From Goniomonas avonlea (taxonomy: Eukaryota; Cryptophyceae; Goniomonadida; Goniomonadaceae): 14,539 bases of DNA. Under the pieces are notes generated by a model. It did no database searches. It was not told the DNA's origin and saw only the letters and a list, made by a program, of their open reading frames with translations. Within the stretch, counting starts at the first letter, position 1, and the number at the start of each line of letters is the position of its first letter. The DNA is taken from positions 1-14,539 of the forward strand of contig QUTJ01031663.1 of NCBI GenBank assembly GCA_003573635.1, read 5' to 3'. The position numbers and the translations under genes were made by a program. Positions 9,183 through 14,539 of this stretch are shown here, piece by piece.

Positions 9183-9919
9183 TCAACTTTCCCCCAAAAT
9201 TTCAGCCATCAGGTCCTCATCCTGATTATCAAGTAGAGAATCAAGGTTGTCAAGAGATTTTCTAAGTGGTACATCAGAGTACACGTGAGGGGGGCGAACG
9301 GGGTCAGTACTGCCTGCTTGTGCAGGATTCGGCTTTGCGTTGGCCCTTCGAAACTTCTCAACATCGAAGCCCTTGGCAGAAGACACTTTGTTCTGCGCCT
9401 GACGTTAAGGCTGGTCCAATGGAATTGGCTGTTTAGACTTACTAATTGCGAGCGGTTTGTGTCTGAAGTGTATCCGGTGTTGCCAAATTCTTTGGATGGC
9501 ACTATTGCTGGGCCGGGCTGGGTCACAGGCGAATTTCGCCCGTTAGCAGCATGTAGTTCGCCTGGCAGAATGTGAATATTGTGGATGGCGGAGTGGATGA
9601 GCGCACCTGAGCTTCCATTATGTGGAAGCTTTGTGGGACTTGGGGACCGCCCGACGCCGCGGGTTGGACTACTCGGATACAGGGACGAAGTCAATTCGTC
9701 TACATGGGAGAGGGCTGGTGAGTCCAGAGCACTTGAGGACTCGCCAGCTGGGGACGAGGCCAGAGGAGGCGGACTCTTAGTCGCAGGGGGTGGGGCTTGT
9801 TTGTCAGGGCTGGGAGTTGGAGCTGCCTTCACCGGCAGCGGTGATTGTGCCTTCGTTGCAACAGGCTGGTCCTGGGCCTGTGGGGCTGGGACCTGGCCCT
9901 TTGACCCCTTTGACCCCAT
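9183..9919 (-). CDS. Pro/Ser/Ala-rich protein with N-myristoylation-type start
   Basis: Exon 1 is 9919-9443 (159 codons) and exon 2 is 9392-9183, giving 228 residues. The donor is GTAAGT at 9442. The acceptor is either ...GCGCAG (exon from 9392) or the CAG six bases earlier (exon from 9398); both keep frame, the second adding Ala-Gln. The protein begins MGSKGSKG: Gly2, Ser6 and basic residues at 4 and 7 fit the N-myristoyltransferase pattern MGxxxS, so attachment to a membrane is inferred. Residues about 9-105 are low complexity, rich in Pro, Ala and Ser with several Ser-Pro sites, and probably disordered and phosphorylated. The C terminus is acidic and leucine-rich (LDNLDSLLDNQDEDLMAEIL), likely one amphipathic helix that might bind a partner. 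I recognise no catalytic domain and no family. It is head to head with the methyltransferase gene. Confidence 0.72.
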
Positions 9920-10185
9920 CTACACTCCACTCTCACCTTGCACTGGAGCACGCAGGGACGAACAAAACCGCACAATTCCCGAAACAGGACCGTCCCAACG
10001 ACTCCTTCCCTTTTTTGAGTCACAATCACTGTCAGTCAACCGAACCGTTGCAATTCGGACGACAAAGACCAAAGACAGTCTACTATCCGTTAACGTTTTC
10101 GTCAGGGTGCGGAGTCTCGGAGGTTCAGTCTATCAACGTACGAGCCGCGTAACGAACGTCAGTCTGACGGCAGACCTGGCAGACC
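9920..10185. promoter_or_regulatory. Divergent promoter region, 266 bases
   Basis: This gap lies between two divergent start codons (9919 minus, 10186 plus) and presumably contains both transcription starts. I see no TATA box or clear binding site. The plus-strand start has a favourable context, with A at -3 and G at +4. Confidence 0.5.
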
Positions 10186-11692
10186 ATGGCGCCGCTGGCG
10201 TGGCACTTGGCCTTGCTGCTCCTCGTGCTGGAAGGAGATTCAGCGCACAGTGATCCAAGCCAACCTTCGAAAAATTTTGTTTTTGCTCTTCCAGGGCAGG
10301 GTTATGGCTCGAGCCGTCATGAATTTCCGAAATATGTGTTTTCTCTGCCGTGGGATGCCGGACACTTTGTTCTCGACGCGTACCCCATGGTTTCTCAATT
10401 GGGGCTTGGCGTTGCCCTCCCTCGTAGTTTTGACCCGACAGGATTTTCTCTTGCGATATATGGCAGTGACGGGGAATTCATTACTGCGTGTGACGATTCA
10501 ATTGTCTGCACATTTCACCGTCTTGAAGAAGGCGAAGACGCAGCGTCCAAATTCAAGGCCTTGGCTATCACCGCGGTGCTATTCAATCATCAAATTCTGA
10601 CTTCCGCGGTTGTGTTAGTGTTCGGAGAAACCGCTGCTCCACATACCGAGCCTGCACCTCTTCCAAAAGCAGCACAATGTGAAGAACACCTCGAACGGGT
10701 TGTCGACCTGTACCTAGACAGCATGGCACGGTCAGTCACTGGATATGCCTTGAACTCAAGGGACTGGGAGGGGAATTATTTTACCTCAATGAGCTCCGTT
10801 GGAACCTCTCATCCGATTAACGGCTTGACAATGGTTGGTTTTGAGGACCTCGATTTTATTCGTTACGCCCTGGAGGAGGTCGATGCCAACGGCGTTCCCG
10901 GGGATTTTTTGGAGGCAGGGGTTTGGCGCGGAGGTGCTTCTATCTATGCGCGCGCTGTTCTGAAAGCATACAACTCGCCTCGCCACGTGTGGGTGGCCGA
11001 TTCCTTTCAGGGCCTGCCACTTCCCTCCACTAACATCGACGAAAGCAAGTACTTTTTCATGACAGACAGGTTCGATCAGTCTGTGTCCGAATCAGCAGTT
11101 CGTGGAAACTTTGACCGGGCTGGACTTCTTGATGATCAGGTGTGATCGTTTTTGCCCTGTAGCCCCACCCCCATGGTAACGGGCCGATCCCAGGTTCACC
11201 TCGTGCCGGGGTATTTCAACGTGTCACTCCCGCTGCTTCGACGCCAGAATCTCACGTTTTCTGTGCTGCGCATGGACGCAGATATGTTTGAGTCGACTCT
11301 CGACGTTTTGTTTCATCTCTATGACAGCGTCGCGGTGGGAGGATTCGTGATCGTGGACGACTGGCACATTCCCGAGTGCCGACGTGCCGTTCACACATTT
11401 CGCGGCCTCCATGGCATCACAAACAAGCTCGTGTGCGTGATGAGCTCGGATACACTGCTCTTTGTCCGCCCCACTGTCATGCACGCACGCGCGTTTTTTG
11501 GAAATGTTTGTTTGTGTTTGTCGAAGAGCGTCACTGCTCAACTATATTCACTCTCGCTGCAGGATGTCCGGCCAACACTGCGCGTCGTGGGTCAAGGCCG
11601 CAGGGGACTTGCCGGCACGCGCTGCGCTCTACAACACATTCCAGAAGACTCGGAACTTCCTGCATGATCATGTGCGCAACTCAACATCTTGA
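10186..11692 (+). CDS. TylF/macrocin-type O-methyltransferase with signal peptide
   Basis: Exon 1 is 10186-11139 (318 codons). Intron 11140-11193 is secure because joining restores the conserved order. Exon 2 starts at 11194. The family uses S-adenosylmethionine and Mg2+ to methylate sugar hydroxyls (TylF and NovP act on antibiotic sugars). Visible motifs: SAM-binding GDFLEAGVWRGG (239-250), VWVADSFQGLP (268-278), and metal/catalytic Asp346, Asp348 (LRMDADMFEST) and Asp373-Asp374 (VIVDDW). The first 20 or so residues form a hydrophobic signal peptide, so the enzyme probably works in the ER, Golgi or outside the cell. Residues about 25-165 precede the catalytic domain and resemble nothing I know. 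The 3' end is uncertain: acceptor 11562 is good. Donor 11514 (phase 2) leads to the stop at 11690-11692 and 467 residues; donor 11506 (GTTTGT, phase 0) leads to the stop at 11665 and 456 residues. The frame also stays open with no second intron. The natural substrate cannot be told. Confidence 0.87.
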
Positions 11693-11783
11693 AGTATCAC
11701 TCCTGCATGATCATGTGCATAACTCAACATCTTCAAGTATCAGATGCATGATCGTGCGCGCAACTCAACATCTTGAAGTACCA
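11661..11783. repeat. Three-copy 39-43-base tandem repeat at the methyltransferase 3' end
   Basis: Units begin TGCATGATC at 11661, 11704 and 11745 and share CAACTCAACATCTT or a close variant. Unit 1 contains the stop codon under both candidate gene models (11665-11667 or 11690-11692); units 2 and 3 are downstream. Confidence 0.92.
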
Positions 11784-11814
11784 GGCCTCACTCCAGGGCC
11801 GAGGGAGGGTAATC

Positions 11815-11951
11815 GAGCGTACAGAGTCTCATGTAGAGTGTACAGAGTCTGCCTCGAATCGAGCGTACAGAGTCTCATGTACACTCCGAGTGACTCTGTA
11901 CGCTCTGACTCTGTACGCTCGTACAGAGTCTCATGTACACTCCGAGTGACT
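11815..11951. repeat. Cluster of direct and inverted 14-base repeats
   Basis: GAGCGTACAGAGTC occurs at 11815-11828 and 11861-11874, with a variant at 11836-11849. Its exact reverse complement GACTCTGTACGCTC occurs at 11892-11905 and 11907-11920. The phrase TCATGTACACTCCGAGTGAC occurs twice (from 11874 and 11930). The arms can fold into alternative 14-base-pair hairpins. Confidence 0.93.
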
Positions 11952-12101
11952 TCAATGCATCAGGCGGTCTGATCAGCTGGGCACTTGACAGCCACTAGAG
12001 CGCCTCACTATTTCATCTGCTCTACACCTTCTTGAAAATTCGTTTTTTGACGGTACTCGACCTTTAGGAAACCCCCCACAGAGCGAACCTCTTGAGATCC
12101 A

Positions 12102-12188
12102 ATATCGAAGATATCAGAGAGTGCAGCCGCCGATCAGAGTTAGAGAGATATCGAAGATATCAGACAGTGCAGCCGCCTATCAGGGCCT
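12102..12188. repeat. Two-copy 46-base tandem repeat
   Basis: ATATCGAAGATATCAGA starts at 12102 and again at 12148, followed in both by AGTGCAGCCGCC. The start ATATCGAAGATAT is itself close to palindromic. Confidence 0.9.
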
Positions 12189-12613
12189 GTGAGATGTTTC
12201 TCACCACGGAGTGTCTGACGTCGCGTTGTCGTTGGGTGTGCGTTTTGACACCAAGCACAGGCCCTGCACGTGGCGAAGCAGCAGCGCGCGCTGGCACAGG
12301 AAAGCAACACGAACCGACTCTAACTGCATCCTTGTTCTTGGTGGCCTTCACAACTCGTGACCACCCCTGACCTGTTGTGCCTTTGACGTTGTGATTCGCC
12401 CTGGCATTGTGCTGTTCATTGAATCCCGACCCTCGGAGCCTCGGGTCCCCCTGTGGCTGTCCAGGTTCTGAGTCTATCAGAATCGGATATATTCCAAGCT
12501 TGCTAAAATTGGGAACAACAGGGGAGGTTGCCAAGTTGAGGGAAGAGACTCAGAGATCGAGACTCTCAGACTCAGAGAGACAGAGGTTAATAAGAAAGGT
12601 TATTCAGGCATCC

Positions 12614-12616
<3 letters not shown>

Positions 12617-12650
<34 letters not shown>
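12617..12650. repeat. (GA)17 microsatellite
   Basis: A pure GA run of 34 bases. Confidence 0.97.
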
Positions 12651-12653
<3 letters not shown>

Positions 12654-12754
12654 CCGCCCCCCATTCAGGAACCGCTAAGCGGCCACAGACCCCTAGGTTC
12701 AAGGCAGATCGAGAAAAGGCAGATCGAGAGGAGAATTACACCAGATTTTTTTCG

Positions 12755-12822
12755 GAAGAGAGGGGGGGGGGGGGGGGGGAGAGAGAGAGAGAGGGGGGGA
12801 GAGAGAGAGGGAGAGGGGGGGG
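12755..12822. repeat. G-tract and GA-rich low-complexity block
   Basis: It contains 18 consecutive G at 12762-12779, then alternating GA and further runs of seven and eight G. The plus strand has enough G-runs to form a G-quadruplex. The exact lengths are prone to sequencing error. Confidence 0.9.
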
Positions 12823-13337
12823 CAAGAAGGGAGGGACCTCTGACTCGGAGACTCGGACCTCAGGCTCGACCTGGTGGTCGGCTCCACTGGCAGAGCATGG
12901 GATTGTGAGGAGGCATCCGATGATCTGTGACCAAGTTACTGAGTACAGGGCATTGGGGAATTATGTAGGATATTAATACCAAGTGCCAGTGGACTCGGTG
13001 AGAGAGATTGAGCACCAAACTCTCGCGAGTCCTATGGAGACGGACAATTTTTGATGGCCAGGTAAATCCTAAGGTTCTCAGGCTCCAGGTTTTTTCGGGA
13101 TTTCGCAAAGACAAAGGAAAAGAGTGAGAAATTCATGTCGAAGCAAAAACAAATTAACGCAAACAAAGAATGCAGCCGGCTATCCCAGTCAGAGCTTCGG
13201 CGTAATTACCGCGGCGGTTTATGCACTTAATGTCAGCATAGACACATCCCTGCTCGAGCTCGGAGTGGTGTTGCAGCCACTCTCCCAATCCAGGCCCAGG
13301 CCCCTCGCGATATTTAAGCAGTTCCGTGGCGGCTTGC

Positions 13338-13434
13338 GGTGACCGTTCATATGGAGTTAGTTTGAGAACAAGGAGATTTATCTGGTCTGACATTAATTAT
13401 ATAGATAGTCGCGTGTGTAAAAAGCTGATCTGAC
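13338..13434 (+). repeat. Dispersed repeat, copy 1
   Basis: Its first 46 bases (GGTGACCG to TTTATCT) match 14449-14494 at 40 of 46 positions without gaps. Weaker similarity continues to a shared TGACA end. It contains AGTTTGAGAACAAGGAG. Element type is unknown. Confidence 0.85.
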
Positions 13435-13638
13435 AATCATGACATACATGTGATGTTTGGCGCTAGCGCCGGGTTTCTGTCGTTGAGACTCAACCTACTT
13501 GAAACCGCCTGACAAGTTCCCTAGTTAGGAATGAAACTATGATCGCGAACCAGTGTTCCATTCGGATCTGGCTGCCTTGGAAGTGCTCCTGAGAGAGCGC
13601 TTCACAACCTTTAGAAAAACGTGCAACCGGCTTCCTTC

Positions 13639-13701
13639 AGGTTTGAATGAGCTCCGGCTTGGCAATGCACCGACTCGCGATTCCAACGAGCCGCTGAGCT
13701 A
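13639..13701 (-). other. Possible degenerate tRNA-like segment
   Basis: On the minus strand, TAGCTCAGCGGC (13701-13690) fits a pol III A box except for the last base. CATTCAAACCT (13649-13639) is a poor B box, 52 bases after the start of the A box. No sound cloverleaf was found. It may be an old tRNA-derived repeat or chance. Confidence 0.25.
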
Positions 13702-13858
13702 TTAAAAGTCCTGGTACGATCCATTATGCGTTGCGCTAGCATGAGATCCCGAATTCGGTGATGGCTGTGGTGGGTCTGACTCATTGACAATTTGACAAAC
13801 ACACTGTGCTTCAAGGCTTGCTGCGGCCATATTAGATGCTTGATATATATAAACCTGA

Positions 13859-13914
13859 TCTCTCTCTCTCTCTCTGAATGCATTTGAATTGATCTCTCTT
13901 TCTCTCTCTCTCTC
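13859..13914. repeat. Two (CT)n tracts
   Basis: CT runs at 13859-13875 and 13892-13914 flank TTGAATTGATCTCTCT. That resembles the SINE 3' end TTGAATAAATTCTCTC seen nearby, so they may be tails of older truncated SINE copies. Confidence 0.7.
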
Positions 13915-13956
13915 AGTCAAGTCGGCGGCCCGACGATCTCAACGGCCGGGGAAAAA

Positions 13957-14163
13957 GGGGCGTGTGGCCTAGTTGGTAGCGGCCCGCCACACTCATGATC
14001 CGGTCCTGGGTTCGATTCCTGAAGTCCGCAGTCTTGTCCTTCTTTTCTTTTCTGGGTGGGTGTTGCACGTGGACCAATCCTCCGAAAGATATGATTGTTG
14101 GCCGCTCCGTGGTTAAACTTTCCAGGATGCTTGAATAAATTCTCTCTCTCTCCCTCTCTTTCC
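13957..14163 (+). mobile_element. tRNA-derived SINE, copy 1
   Basis: The head has a perfect pol III A box TGGCCTAGTTGG (13965-13976) and a perfect B box GGTTCGATTCC (14009-14019), 44 bases apart as in tRNA genes. The acceptor stem does not pair, so it is not a working tRNA gene. The tRNA-unrelated body runs from about 14026 to TTGAATAAA (14131-14139) and ends in a CT-rich tail. A second, similar copy follows directly. SINEs are non-autonomous and rely on a LINE partner that is not in this window. No target-site duplication was identified. Confidence 0.85.
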
Positions 14164-14183
14164 AGATCTCTCTCTGGGAGTCA

Positions 14184-14379
14184 GGGGAGTGTGGCCTAGT
14201 TGGTAGCGGCCCGCCACATCAAGATCCGGTCCTGGGTTTGATTCCCGATCAATATAATTAAGTCCACAGTCTTGTCCTTCTTTTCTTTTCTGGGTGGGTG
14301 TTGCACCATGGACCAATCCTCCGAAAGGTGTGATTGTTGGCCGCTCTGTGGTTTCCAGGATGCAATTGAATAAACTCTC
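14184..14379 (+). mobile_element. tRNA-derived SINE, copy 2
   Basis: Same order as copy 1: A box TGGCCTAGTTGG (14192-14203), B box GGTTTGATTCC with one change (14235-14245), the shared body GTCTTGTCCTTCTTTTCTTT and TTGAATAAACTCTC at the end. It has about 12 extra bases after the B box (near 14246-14260) and lacks a few bases before the tail. It starts about 20 bases after the tail of copy 1, in the same orientation, so it may have inserted into that tail. Confidence 0.85.
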
Positions 14380-14448
14380 AATATCAAACTCTCCTGTGGA
14401 GACACACTATTTATGGGGTAAACCCGAAGGGAAGTGAGGAACCCTAAA

Positions 14449-14539
14449 GGTGACCGTATATACGGAGACAGTTTGAGAACAAGGAGCTTTATCTAGATTC
14501 TGAGGTCAGATACTCGCATGTCAACGAACTGATTTGACA
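14449..14539 (+). repeat. Dispersed repeat, copy 2
   Basis: Partner of the copy at 13338. It reaches the window edge and probably continues. Just upstream, 14385-14425 (CAAACTCT, CCTGTGGAGAC, GGTAAACCC) resembles 13018-13068 (CAAACTCT, CCTATGGAGAC, GGTAAATCC), suggesting both copies belong to a longer element with an insertion or deletion between the two blocks. Confidence 0.8.

Larger units (their letters stand above)
11693..14539. other. Repeat-rich region without a convincing gene
   Basis: Open frames here are short, translate microsatellites or repeats, and show no recognisable domain. Stretches 11952-12101, 12189-12616 and 12823-13337 hold no feature I can name beyond a 10-base inverted repeat TCCACTGGCA (12883-12892 and 12984-12993). 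Base composition is more AT-rich towards the right end than in the genes. Confidence 0.6.

Noticed and set aside
10186-11692. Bacterial antibiotic-biosynthesis cluster, suggested by the TylF similarity
   Set aside because: The gene has a spliceosomal-type intron and no biosynthetic neighbours.
11376-11972. Plus-strand frame of 198 codons through the methyltransferase tail and repeats
   Set aside because: It is out of frame with the catalytic domain and runs through two repeat arrays.
12160-12534. Minus-strand open frame of 124 codons
   Set aside because: Ends in the 46-base tandem repeat region, has no recognised domain and no supporting splice or promoter context.
12407-12976. Plus-strand open frame of 189 codons with ERERER and Gly runs
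   Set aside because: Much of it translates the GA and G-tract microsatellites, and no domain is recognisable; I cannot support it as a gene.
13957-14030. Genuine tRNA gene
   Set aside because: A and B boxes are good, but the acceptor stem does not pair and a second copy shares a long downstream body, which indicates a SINE.

Overview
The window is nuclear DNA from a eukaryote, most likely a GC-rich, intron-dense unicellular lineage. Every gene is broken by GT-AG introns, many only 41-54 bases long. One gene is a clear UBE2W-type ubiquitin-conjugating enzyme, and the right end carries tRNA-derived SINEs. I cannot name the lineage: choanoflagellates, cryptophytes and other protists all remain possible. 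Stops are TAA and TGA, and the standard code fits.

Layout. Positions 1-7837 hold a 15-exon minus-strand gene, cut off at the left edge, for a coiled-coil protein of at least 1,798 residues. A gap of 113 bases separates its start codon from that of a plus-strand, seven-exon UBE2W gene (7951-8753). A gene-poor 429-base stretch follows, with a hairpin and a two-copy repeat. At 9183-9919 lies a minus-strand two-exon gene for a Pro/Ser/Ala-rich protein with an N-myristoylation-type start. It is head to head, across 266 bases, with a plus-strand TylF-type O-methyltransferase gene that has a signal peptide (10186 to about 11692). From there to 14539 I find no convincing gene. That stretch holds tandem repeats, an inverted-repeat cluster, GA and G-tract microsatellites, a 46-base core repeat found twice about 1.1 kb apart, and two SINE copies.

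The genes are two divergent pairs with no evident shared pathway: a large structural or tethering-type protein with an N-terminal-ubiquitin E2, and a probable membrane-anchored disordered protein with a secretory-pathway methyltransferase. The most unusual feature is that short tandem duplications repeatedly sit on, or just inside, 5' splice sites of the coiled-coil gene (near 745, 3734, 4644, 5860 and 6220). A similar array runs across the 3' end of the methyltransferase coding region. Exon models were derived by eye from reading frame, splice sites and family similarity, without transcript data.
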